DNA of 15,374 nt, taken from positions 1-15,374 of the forward strand of contig JAXEDY010000021.1 in assembly GCA_034104345.1 (NCBI GenBank), read 5' to 3'. The notes below the pieces were generated by a model that searched no databases, had not been told where the DNA came from, and saw nothing but the letters and a program-made list of their open reading frames with translations. This DNA is from HGM11416 sp034104345 (GTDB lineage: Bacteria > Bacillota > Clostridia > Christensenellales > Borkfalkiaceae). Both the position numbers and the translations under genes were made by a program. Shown here in pieces: positions 6,057-12,744 of this stretch; position 1 is the first letter of the stretch; every line of letters starts with the position of its first letter.

Positions 6057-6695
6057 TTATTTAATTCGCCAATCGAATCGGTGCGTAAAATCTTTTGCGG
6101 GTTTTTTCTTTTTAAAAAGCGTGCTTATAACTATCATTATCTGAAGCGGCAACATTACGATGAATAATTGCCACAAATTATAGGTTAAAAGTTGCAGATA
6201 AGTTGCTGTTAAAATGGTCCAGCAGGCGACCGAAAGCGAAACGCAGTTTATCCAGCGCAAATCGTCGTTGAGGCGGTTATATCTGTAAACCAGAAAAGCC
6301 GACGGCGCCGCCGCCCAGATAAACACCTGCCAAAACGTGTAATCGCTTGTTATCTGAAGCCCCACAAATACGGTTACGGCTATAAAATAAACGGTTATAA
6401 TGCTCAAACAAAGTGTGGCGATGCCGTTCGCACGGTCTTCTTTTTCGCTTTTTAAATCGACGGTTTTTATCTTTTCCGTAGCGTTTTCGCTTATCAGGTC
6501 GTCGAGCGTTACGTTAAAAAACCGTGCCAAAGAGCAAAGAGCGGTTACGTCGGGTGCCGAAACGCCGTTTTCCCACTTGCTTATGGTTTTGTCGGAATAG
6601 CCGATTTGGTCGCCGAGGTCCGATTGCTTCAAGTTTTTTGCTTTTCTTAATTCGGCTATGTTTTTAGCCAAATTTTTTTCAATATCGCTATACAT
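6057..6695 (-). CDS. Membrane-anchored XRE-family transcription regulator
   Basis: The 212-residue product joins an N-terminal Cro/C1 helix-turn-helix (about residues 10-66: LKQSDLGDQIGYSDKTISKWENG, then PDVTALCSLARFFNVTLDDLI) to four hydrophobic segments (about 91-114, 121-138, 149-168 and 174-195) and a basic tail. Such fusions occur widely in Firmicutes as regulators tethered to the membrane; the signal sensed is unknown. No Shine-Dalgarno site precedes the ATG. TTGACT (complement of 6725-6730) and a -10-like TAAATT with 17 bp spacing would start transcription at or beside the first codon, so the message is probably leaderless. It has its own terminator and is divergent from the lipoprotein gene at 6994, a possible target. 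This is a different protein from the two cassette repressors. Confidence 0.85.
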   Translation of the reverse strand: MYSDIEKNLAKNIAELRKAKNLKQSDLGDQIGYSDKTISKWENGVSAPDVTALCSLARFFNVTLDDLISENATEKIKTVDLKSEKEDRANGIATLCLSIITVYFIAVTVFVGLQITSDYTFWQVFIWAAAPSAFLVYRYNRLNDDLRWINCVSLSVACWTILTATYLQLLTYNLWQLFIVMLPLQIMIVISTLFKKKKPAKDFTHRFDWRIK

Positions 6696-6824
6696 AATTG
6701 TAATTTAATACAGAAACGCAAAAAAGTCAAGCGTTAATCGCGTATTCTCTTAAAAAGAGAACGGCTTTTCCTACTATATGGAGAATTGTAGAATAAACGT
6801 TTTGCGTAATAAGAGCGTAATAAG

Positions 6825-6853
6825 TTGCAATATTTTTACATCGCTGATACAAT
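6825..6853 (+). promoter_or_regulatory. Promoter of the lipoprotein gene
   Basis: TTGCAA (6825-6830) and TACAAT (6848-6853) are separated by 17 bp, which would give a leader of about 135 bases. GGGAGA (6978-6983) lies 10 bp before ATG 6994. The leader shows no clear riboswitch. Confidence 0.55.
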
Positions 6854-6993
6854 ATAACATAATAAATCCCGCGCATAAGAGAGACTTTTGTTAAGCAAGC
6901 GTACGCGTTTTGAAAAGCGCATTTGCCGAAAAGCTTGCCGGGTAAAATATGTGCGAAAAGGTAAGAAGAAAAATTTTGGGAGAATAAAACAAC

Positions 6994-9315
6994 ATGAACA
7001 AACAATTTAAAAACGCAATGACGATTATTTTGTCGGTCATAACCGTATTGTCGATTTCGCTTTTCGGCGCATGCGGAAACGGTAACGGCACTGCGGTTGT
7101 TCCCGCCGACGAAGACAAGATTATCGAAAACGCAGACGGCAATCCGCAGGATTACGGCGCTAAATACGTTTTATATTCGGCGCTTGGCAAACTTAAAAAC
7201 CATAACACTTTCGAAGAGCAAACAAAAGGCAAATCGCAAGCGAGCAAGGGCGTTATAAATTACGTTCAGACCATTTCTTCGCGCAACGTTAAAAACGGCG
7301 ACGAGCACTATTTCGAATCGGATTCGCGTTCGCGTTTGGTAACTTCGACGCACAGGGCGTTCGAAAAGGGTGATAAAATAGCGTTTGTAAACGGCGACAG
7401 CGACATAGTTTGCGTTTCGGCGGACGATTACAAGGCGGTTTACGGCGTAACTCCCTCCAAAATGCTTTGCGGGTTTTTGCTAAAAGACGACACGGTGGTA
7501 AAGGCCGTGCGCGACGATGAAGCGAGCACCGATGAAATAAGCGTTTATAATTACGAAATCGACAAGGAAAAGGGTGCCGCACTTATAGCGCTGCAGATGC
7601 GCGAGTTCGGAAAACTTAACGGTTTGCCGAAATACAGCGAAAACGTTAAGTTAACGCTTACAATTAAAAACGATTTTACCCCCGTTAAACTTGAAATTTC
7701 AGAAAAATACAATATTTCGGTGGCGCTTGTGGGCGAAATTAGTTGCGAGCAAAGCACTGTAAGCGAGTTTTCGAAATTCAACGAACAGGTCGAAATTCCT
7801 TACGGCGAAGATTATAACGAAGCGATAGGAAGCACGCCCACCAAGATAAATCCCGCCACGGGCAAACAAACCGACGAAAATTTAGAAACTATAGTGTCGG
7901 CTCTTTTAGCGCAGGACGTTAAAAACGGCGTAGTTTTAAACGGCGAAGTTGAATATAACGACCTTCGAGTGCCGGTTGCTGTTTCGCTTAAAGCCGACGT
8001 CAATTCGATTTTAAACGGCGATAAGCCTTTTGCCGAAGCCGTAAGCGCAACGATCTCGGCGCTTCCTTCTACCCGCGCGATAAACGTTATTTACGACAAC
8101 CACAAACTTTACATAAACGTAGGCGACTTAAAATACGTTATTTCGACGAATATGGGTGGCGGCGATTCGGTTTCGCTCGATTTCGGCGAAGTGGATATAA
8201 CGAGTTTAATCGAGGTAAGCCGCGACGAAAATGACGAAAACGTTTATAAAATCGAACTTTCGGACGACGTTAAGCCTCTCGTAAAAATGATTTTGCAAAA
8301 AGCGGGCGTTCTGGGCGAAAACGAAGACTTTAGTTTCGCTGTCGAATTTTACGTCGTAAACGGCAGGGTAGGAACCGTTTCGGTTAGATTTACAACTCCG
8401 ACCGTTTCGGTTGCTCTTAACTTCGCCGTTTCGGATAAACGTTACGTTTTGCCTGCCGATCTTTCCGACTATAAAGTTATCGATCGCCGCGATTTCGACG
8501 TTAAATTAAATCTTTTCGGATTCGAAACCGAAGGCAAAGTTGTCGTGTCGTGCGACTTTTTAAAGGCGAACGATCCCGATTCGGCGCTTGAAATCGACGC
8601 GCGCCTTAATATTTTAAGCCAAAAAGTTTCTATTTACGAACTTGCGAAAATGTTCGACGAAAACGTGGGCGACGAACTTAAAGCGACCGACGGTGCCGAT
8701 GAAGTCGAATTCGTTATAAAAGGCGGCAAGGCTTACGTTATAATTTATAAACAGGGCAAAAACGTTTATGCGAAAGCGTTTGACCTGCCCGAATTAAATA
8801 TTTCGGATATGTTTCCCGGATTTTTGGGCGAAGGTGACCATACTGTCGGCGATGACGCCGCGTCGCAAATTACGGCTATCGTAAAGGCAATGCTCGGCGC
8901 TTCGATAGAACCGAACGAAGACGGCGATAAATTTGTTTACGAAATTAAACTTCGCGACGAAGTTAAAAACAACCTTATATCGTTCGTGTGGCCTACGATT
9001 CCCGATATTATAATTGAGAACGTAGAAAACGCTACTGTTCGAAAATTGTTTTCAACCCCCGAATTTACCGCGCTTTTGGGTTTCGACAGAACTCTTAATA
9101 AGTTGAGTCTTCGTTACGAAACTTCGATGGACGACGAAGAAACGCCCGGCGAATTTATATTGGAAATAGCGGTTGCTACCGCTGCCGAAAGCGAAGACGA
9201 AGATCCCGTTATAGAATCGGTCGTTTATCTCGGAATTAAAAAAGCCGAACTCGGCGAAGGCTCGGCAATCTCGGCTGAAACCAAAGAAATAATTAAAAAA
9301 CTTTCTTACGTTTAA
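6994..9315 (+). CDS. Large exported lipoprotein, unknown function
   Basis: The 773-residue product starts with a lipoprotein-type signal: basic MNKQFK, a hydrophobic core at residues 9-24, and LFGAC with Cys27 as the probable lipidation site (the -3 Phe is unusual). The mature part is acidic, rich in beta-type alternating segments and lacks any enzymatic motif that I recognise. Two regions look related: VYKIELSDDVKPLVKMIL near residue 425 and VYEIKLRDEVKNNLISFV near residue 650, each followed by a domain with 'K-[LA]-Y-[IV]-x-[IV]' strands elsewhere in the repeat. This suggests a twofold duplicated architecture, possibly of the LolA/LppX-like barrel type, but that is a guess. It ends in a strong terminator. 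The divergent membrane-anchored XRE regulator may control it. Codon use is typical of the resident genes. Confidence 0.8.
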   Translation: MNKQFKNAMTIILSVITVLSISLFGACGNGNGTAVVPADEDKIIENADGNPQDYGAKYVLYSALGKLKNHNTFEEQTKGKSQASKGVINYVQTISSRNVKNGDEHYFESDSRSRLVTSTHRAFEKGDKIAFVNGDSDIVCVSADDYKAVYGVTPSKMLCGFLLKDDTVVKAVRDDEASTDEISVYNYEIDKEKGAALIALQMREFGKLNGLPKYSENVKLTLTIKNDFTPVKLEISEKYNISVALVGEISCEQSTVSEFSKFNEQVEIPYGEDYNEAIGSTPTKINPATGKQTDENLETIVSALLAQDVKNGVVLNGEVEYNDLRVPVAVSLKADVNSILNGDKPFAEAVSATISALPSTRAINVIYDNHKLYINVGDLKYVISTNMGGGDSVSLDFGEVDITSLIEVSRDENDENVYKIELSDDVKPLVKMILQKAGVLGENEDFSFAVEFYVVNGRVGTVSVRFTTPTVSVALNFAVSDKRYVLPADLSDYKVIDRRDFDVKLNLFGFETEGKVVVSCDFLKANDPDSALEIDARLNILSQKVSIYELAKMFDENVGDELKATDGADEVEFVIKGGKAYVIIYKQGKNVYAKAFDLPELNISDMFPGFLGEGDHTVGDDAASQITAIVKAMLGASIEPNEDGDKFVYEIKLRDEVKNNLISFVWPTIPDIIIENVENATVRKLFSTPEFTALLGFDRTLNKLSLRYETSMDDEETPGEFILEIAVATAAESEDEDPVIESVVYLGIKKAELGEGSAISAETKEIIKKLSYV

Positions 9316-9346
9316 ATTAAAACTTACCTAAGTTGTTTTTGCATAA

Positions 9347-9385
9347 AAAAGCGCCTTTCGTTTTTTAACGGCGAAAGGCGCTTTT
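9347..9385 (+). terminator. Strong intrinsic terminator after the lipoprotein gene
   Basis: A 14-base perfect stem, AAAAGCGCCTTTCG (9347-9360) with CGAAAGGCGCTTTT (9372-9385), is followed by CTTTTT. Its symmetry lets it work in both directions. Confidence 0.9.
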
Positions 9386-9437
9386 CTTTTTATGCCGAAA
9401 CCTTTTTATTTAGCGGATTTGCTCTGCAAAATAATAC

Positions 9438-9473
9438 GCGAACTGTGCAATAATCGACTTATAGCGGGGTTTA
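9438..9473 (+). repeat. Direct repeat C
   Basis: GCGAACTGTGC is followed by RATAATCGAC and TTATAGCGGGG. It differs from D at one core base (A for G at 9449) and from A/B at several arm bases, while keeping ATAATCGAC and TATAG. Pairing of the arms is only about three bases, so it is a poor terminator, and a strong terminator already lies just upstream. Confidence 0.7.
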
Positions 9474-9533
9474 TTAAATAAAAAAATCGACAAAAAAAGT
9501 CAAAATAAAACAAAAAAACAACTGTTCGATCTA

Positions 9534-9562
9534 TTTCAAACAATTGTTGTTTGTGCTATAAT
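9534..9562 (+). promoter_or_regulatory. Orphan plus-strand promoter with palindrome AACAATTGTT
   Basis: TTTCAA (9534-9539) and TATAAT (9557-9562) are 17 bp apart and the perfect palindrome AACAATTGTT (9539-9548) lies in the spacer. The only downstream plus-strand reading frame is a 19-codon one (9583-9642) without a ribosome binding site, after which a transcript would run antisense through the regulator gene. Confidence 0.4.
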
Positions 9563-9638
9563 GAGATTGTTAAATTAAAAAAATGCAAAAACCGTTTATA
9601 AAAACACAAAAACACTCGGCAACAAGTGAAGTAAAAGG

Positions 9639-10088
9639 TTAGTTTTTGTAATCGGTGCGCCCAAGCAGATAGTCGGGCGAAACTTTAAAATAATCGCACA
9701 GCAAGTCTAATATTTCAAAAGACGGGGTAAAACTGTTTTTCAACCAACGAACGATAGAACTGCTTTCAAAGCCGCAATCTTTGCTCACTTTATAATGTGA
9801 AACGCCTTTTTCGTCGCATAAAAGCAAAAATCTCGTTTTAAAATCAGACGGCGCGGCGCTTGCTATAAAATCGTTTTCGTTTGTTTTCCCTAAAAGATAA
9901 CAAAGCGTTACGTTAAAGTAATCGGCAAGTTTAACAAGCGTTTTAGGCGTGGGGATAATTCCGTAAAGCGTTGCGTTTGTAAGCGTGTTGCTGCTTAAAC
10001 CCAGCGTTTTAAGCAAACTGTCGCGTGAAATTTCGCTGTCGCTTATAAGTTCGTTTATTCTGTTTTTGAATTTATCCGAAGTAGCCAT
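9639..10088 (-). CDS. Tandem double-HTH XRE regulator
   Basis: The 149-residue product contains two Cro/C1 helix-turn-helix domains in a row. The first spans about residues 5-70 and ends ADYFNVTLCYLLGKTNE; the second spans about 80-147 and ends CDYFKVSPDYLLGRTDY. The two endings and the distance between HTH regions show internal duplication. One chain could therefore bind a palindrome alone as a pseudo-dimer. The ATG at 10088 has a weak AAGG-type site 7 bp upstream. It is divergent from 10207, with a 118-bp control region that holds repeated TTGC(YY)GATAT half-sites. It is likely the repressor or activator of the cargo gene and of itself. The stop codon lies 165 bp from repeat C, and an opposing promoter at 9534-9562 points into its 3' end. 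Confidence 0.88.
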   Translation of the reverse strand: MATSDKFKNRINELISDSEISRDSLLKTLGLSSNTLTNATLYGIIPTPKTLVKLADYFNVTLCYLLGKTNENDFIASAAPSDFKTRFLLLCDEKGVSHYKVSKDCGFESSSIVRWLKNSFTPSFEILDLLCDYFKVSPDYLLGRTDYKN

Positions 10089-10109
10089 AAAACGCCTTAA
10101 AAGAGTTGT

Positions 10110-10189
10110 TTGCTTGATATTGATTAAACACCTATTTAGTATAGGTATTTATTTTATAAAAATAATTGCTCGATATATATCAGGCAATT
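10110..10189. promoter_or_regulatory. Divergent operator region with TTGCYYGATAT half-sites
   Basis: A 26-bp palindrome (10164-10189) has 13-base arms AATTGCTCGATAT and ATATCAGGCAATT, which match at 11 of 13 positions after inversion. A third half-site, TTGCTTGATAT, lies at 10110-10120. The central TATATA (10174-10179) could be part of the plus-strand -10, and TATACT (complement of 10138-10143) could be the -10 of the regulator. Core promoters are otherwise weak. Confidence 0.6.
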
Positions 10190-10206
10190 ACAAAAAAGGA
10201 GTTAGT

Positions 10207-10644
10207 ATGAAATTTTTAACTAAGGATTGGTATCTCAAAAAAAACGCCGCCTTAATAGGCGGCAACAAAGCCGAATTAAAAAGACTTGAAAAAACGGCAA
10301 AAAAAGCACGCGTCCATAATGAATGCGTGCGTAATATCACCGATAACTATTTTAATGCAAACGATTGTTTTGATAAAGTCGTTTACGGTTTTTTACGAAA
10401 AGGGAAAAATTTAGTTTTTCTTTTAGAAGACGGAGAACTTACTTTGTATAATGCAGAAATAGATAAAAGCGAGTTAAGTTGCGCCCGAAAAAAGGGAAGC
10501 GGAGTAATCACCGTTTTAACGGCGGCTGAATTATACTATCTTTCTGACGACGAATATGTTTTCTGCGTTATGTTTGTTGATATAGATAAAGACGATGGTA
10601 AAAATTATTGGGATATTTCGGTTAAATGCAGTTTTATAGAATAG
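10207..10644 (+). CDS. Hypothetical soluble protein, cargo of cassette 2
   Basis: The 145-residue product is soluble, with a basic helical N-terminal third (Lys-rich, residues 1-40) and a mixed, acidic C-terminal part with alternating hydrophobic strands. No membrane segment or signal peptide is seen. The opening MKFLTKDWY faintly recalls the DUF4085 opening as I remember it, but the rest does not settle it, so I leave it unassigned. The ATG at 10207 is preceded by AAAAAAGGAG; a longer reading frame from 9985 would run through the operator region and antisense to the regulator, so it is rejected as the start. Repeat D begins at the base after the stop codon. It probably responds to the tandem-HTH regulator. 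Confidence 0.7.
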   Translation: MKFLTKDWYLKKNAALIGGNKAELKRLEKTAKKARVHNECVRNITDNYFNANDCFDKVVYGFLRKGKNLVFLLEDGELTLYNAEIDKSELSCARKKGSGVITVLTAAELYYLSDDEYVFCVMFVDIDKDDGKNYWDISVKCSFIE

Positions 10645-10681
10645 GCGAACTGTGCGATAATCGACTTATAGCGGGGTTTTT
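10645..10681 (+). repeat. Direct repeat D
   Basis: GCGAACTGTGCG followed by ATAATCGACTTATAG and CGGGGTTTTT. It matches repeat C except for one core base and the A/T-rich tail. The 11-base flanks CTGTGCGATAA and TTATAGCGGGG are imperfect inverted repeats (7 of 11) around TCGAC, a geometry that recalls tyrosine recombinase core sites; this is inference. The stem is too weak for a normal terminator. Confidence 0.7.
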
Positions 10682-10724
10682 GTGTTAAAGCAAAAGGAGA
10701 AACGGTAATTGTGCGCTATAAAAA

Positions 10725-10801
10725 TATCTGCATATAGAGATCGAGTATCTGCATATAAAATTCCGAATTATATGCAGATACGGCAAAAAAACATGCAGAT
10801 A
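10725..10801. repeat. Symmetric array of four TATCTGCATATA boxes
   Basis: Two direct copies of TATCTGCATATA (10725-10736 and 10746-10757) are followed by two inverted copies, TATATGCAGATA (10769-10780) and a variant ending ATGCAGATA (10790-10801). Start-to-start distances are 21, 23 and 21 bp, so the array is symmetric around 10763 and each pair lies on one face of the helix. It has no gene of its own. It may bind a regulator or recombinase. Confidence 0.75.
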
Positions 10802-10851
10802 ATGTGCAAATACATGATTTAAGAAGATTGCAAAAAACATAACAAAAAGTA

Positions 10852-10891
10852 AAAAAACAAGCGGGTTTTAAATAAGCGCCGCTTGTTTTTG
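10852..10891. terminator. Bidirectional terminator after the repeat-rich gene
   Basis: AACAAGCGG (10856-10864) and CCGCTTGTT (10879-10887) pair perfectly with a 14-base loop. A-run and T-run flanks make it usable on both strands. It lies 74 bp after the stop codon of the minus-strand gene at 10965. Confidence 0.75.
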
Positions 10892-10964
10892 CTTTAATTT
10901 AATATTTTTTTGTTATATGATTTTAAGTGTGGTAAGTTTTGTTTTTAACTTTTTCCCTAAAAAA

Positions 10965-12341
10965 TCAGTCTTTACGAGGGATTATCGTAACGTCTAAGTC
11001 TACGCCGTAGTTACCGTCTTTGCCTTTGGTAATGGTGATTTTTCCGGTTTTAGGATCCTTCGTAACGGTTTTGCTTTTGCCGCCCGTAATAATACCGCAC
11101 AAATCGAAACTGTATTTGTCTATATCTTTAAGGTAGGGGATAATGTCTTTAGCCGCGGCTTCGGGAACGTATCCTACATGGTGGCAGCCCGAGCCTGTAA
11201 AATCATAAACGTAAACTTTAATTTTGTCGCCGTCTAAAAGCATGCCCATCTTTTTGAATTCTTGTTCGGCAAGTTCCCAAACGGTGTCGTTTTCATATTC
11301 TTCTTTAATTTCAGAAGTTTTTAAACCGTCGTATTTATCGAGATACCCCAATTTAAGTCCTTCTTTAATTTCGGCTTCTAAAATGTCTTTAACTTTAACG
11401 CCTTTGTCGTTTTTCTTGCCTTCAACGTCTATTTTTATGCCCGTAATTTCGTATAACGCTTCTTTGGGAGCATAAATCAGCTTGCGCGCGCGTTTTGTTG
11501 CCATTTTCGAAAGTATGTCGGCGTTTTCGGCGGGGTCCAATTTAAATTTTCCGTCGTCGTGTTTTTCTGCCGGGGATGGGACTTCCTCCGTTTTAACCTC
11601 TTCCGTTACGGCAGGAATTTCTTCGGCTTTGGGTTCTTCAACCGCAGGGGAGGGAACTTCCTCCGTTTTAACTTCTTCGGTAACGGCGGGAGTTTCTTCG
11701 GCTTTGGGTTCTTCAACCGCAGGGGAGTGAACTTCCTCCGTTTTAATTTCTTCGGTAACGGCGGGTTCGGTTTTTTCTTCTTTCTCCGATTTAACTTCGA
11801 CTTCGGGTTTTATTTCTGCTTTTTTATCTGTCGTTTTCGAAGTTTTTGCTTTTACCGCGGGCTTTTCGGTTTCTTTCGTTTCTTTTTTTATCGCAGCGGC
11901 GGGCGATTTTTCTTTTTTCGCCGTTTTTTCCGTTTCGGCCGCTTTTATTTTCGGAGTTTCCGAGTTCTTTTCGGACTTTACCGCTTTAACTTCTTCGGTT
12001 GCCGTTTTTTCTGTTTTTTCAGGCGATTTTACCGCAGGTTTTTCGCTTACGGGTTTAACTTCTTTCGGTTGTTTAACCGCTTTTGCCCGTTCAACCTTTT
12101 TTTCGGTTTTTACGGTTGCGGGGGGTGTGCCTATCGGTTTAACCGCCGCGGGTTTTATGCCGACCGGCTTAGCCGCTTTCGGTTCAATCGCTTTCGACTT
12201 TGGCAAAACGATTTTTTCGGGCCGCGTATAGGCAATCGAAATATTAAAGTCGCCGCTTAATCTAAGCGATTTCATCTTAGCCGCTCTGCGGCGTTTCGAT
12301 CTGAGTTTTGCGGGAAGGTTGTTTCCGCCGTAATAAATCAT
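10965..12341 (-). CDS. Lys/Glu/Pro repeat-rich protein, possible HIRAN-like C-terminus
   Basis: The 458-residue product has a basic N-terminus (about 25-30 residues rich in Lys and Arg) and a long low-complexity centre of Lys, Glu, Ala, Pro and Thr (about 50-265) that is probably disordered. The C-terminal domain, about 180 residues, is folded. The centre ends in about 2.7 copies of a 25-residue unit with VTEEVKTEEVPSPAVEEPKAEE. The C-terminus has HHVGYVPEAAAKDIIPYL and CGIITGGKSKTV, then a final strand, GVDLDVTI, reminiscent of HIRAN domains, which bind DNA ends; I rate that as weak. The ATG at 12341 has AAAGGAG 12 bp upstream; the TTG 18 bp upstream overlaps that site and is rejected. No signal peptide or membrane segment is seen. 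Confidence 0.75.
   Translation of the reverse strand: MIYYGGNNLPAKLRSKRRRAAKMKSLRLSGDFNISIAYTRPEKIVLPKSKAIEPKAAKPVGIKPAAVKPIGTPPATVKTEKKVERAKAVKQPKEVKPVSEKPAVKSPEKTEKTATEEVKAVKSEKNSETPKIKAAETEKTAKKEKSPAAAIKKETKETEKPAVKAKTSKTTDKKAEIKPEVEVKSEKEEKTEPAVTEEIKTEEVHSPAVEEPKAEETPAVTEEVKTEEVPSPAVEEPKAEEIPAVTEEVKTEEVPSPAEKHDDGKFKLDPAENADILSKMATKRARKLIYAPKEALYEITGIKIDVEGKKNDKGVKVKDILEAEIKEGLKLGYLDKYDGLKTSEIKEEYENDTVWELAEQEFKKMGMLLDGDKIKVYVYDFTGSGCHHVGYVPEAAAKDIIPYLKDIDKYSFDLCGIITGGKSKTVTKDPKTGKITITKGKDGNYGVDLDVTIIPRKD
11576..11775. repeat. 75-bp in-frame tandem repeat
   Basis: About 2.7 copies of a 75-bp unit start at 11581, 11656 and 11731 (ACTTCCTCCG at each start). They encode a 25-residue repeat in the minus-strand gene. 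Copies differ at only a few bases, so copy number may vary between strains. Confidence 0.85.
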
Positions 12342-12441
12342 GTATCTCGCTCCTTTCAACGAAAAAAATGTGCGTCAAAAATACGTAAAAGGTTTTTTAG
12401 CCGAGTTTTGCAAAAAATCCCATTTAAAAAATTCTTACATA

Positions 12442-12470
12442 ATTATATACGATATAAAGTTAAAAGTCAA
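12442..12470 (-). promoter_or_regulatory. Promoter of the repeat-rich protein gene
   Basis: On the minus strand, TTGACT (12465-12470) and TATAAT (12442-12447) are separated by 17 bp. The predicted leader is about 95 bases and includes A/T-rich sequence without a clear structure. The stretch 12480-12660 holds nothing I can support. Confidence 0.75.
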
Positions 12471-12670
12471 TAGCATTTCGCAAATAGGCAAATTTAGCGA
12501 AAAAATGTTTGGCTTTACGTTTAGGCGCTAAATAGGCGGGGATAGCGTAAACGGCGCGATGTAAACAAAAATAGCGGAAAGGCGCGACGCGACAAAAACA
12601 CTTTCGGGTGCTACGGCAAACCGAAAAAAACGAAAAGCAACGTTCAAAAAAATATTTGATAAAAATACGG

Positions 12671-12738
12671 TTGACTTTTTATCGTTAAAATTAAAATAAT
12701 ATAATACGGTTGACTTTTTATCCTTAAAATAATATAAT
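12671..12738 (+). promoter_or_regulatory. Duplicated mnmA promoter
   Basis: A 39-bp unit is tandemly repeated: TTGACT at 12671 and 12710, each followed by TTTTATC(G/C)TTAAAAT and an AATATAAT stretch. The second copy has TATAAT (12733-12738) at an ideal 17 bp. In the first the spacing is 23 bp, so it is probably weak or inactive. Transcription from the second copy would start at about 12745, the first base of the mnmA start codon. Confidence 0.75.
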
Positions 12739-12744
12739 AACGTT

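Larger units (their letters stand above)
9438..10681. mobile_element. Putative repressor-cargo cassette 2 between repeats C and D
   Basis: This 1.2 kb segment repeats the plan of 3558-4930: a minus-strand HTH regulator, a divergent operator region and a plus-strand gene, all between direct repeats whose core resembles repeats A and B. The proteins and operators differ from those of cassette 1, so this is shared architecture and not a duplication. Repeat D starts at the base after the cargo stop codon. No recombinase gene is seen. Confidence 0.35.

Noticed and set aside
6727..7005. Minus-strand frame of 92 residues before the lipoprotein gene
   Set aside because: It overlaps the lipoprotein promoter and leader on the opposite strand, shows no ribosome binding site, and its hydrophobic text has no recognisable family.
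9985..10206. N-terminal extension of the cassette 2 cargo gene
   Set aside because: The upstream frame is antisense to the regulator and crosses the operator. The AAAAAAGGAG site places the start at 10207.
11559..12260. Long plus-strand frame rich in Phe, Arg and Gly opposite the repeat-rich gene
   Set aside because: It is the antisense shadow of the Lys/Glu/Pro low-complexity region. It has no ribosome binding site, promoter or family-like composition.
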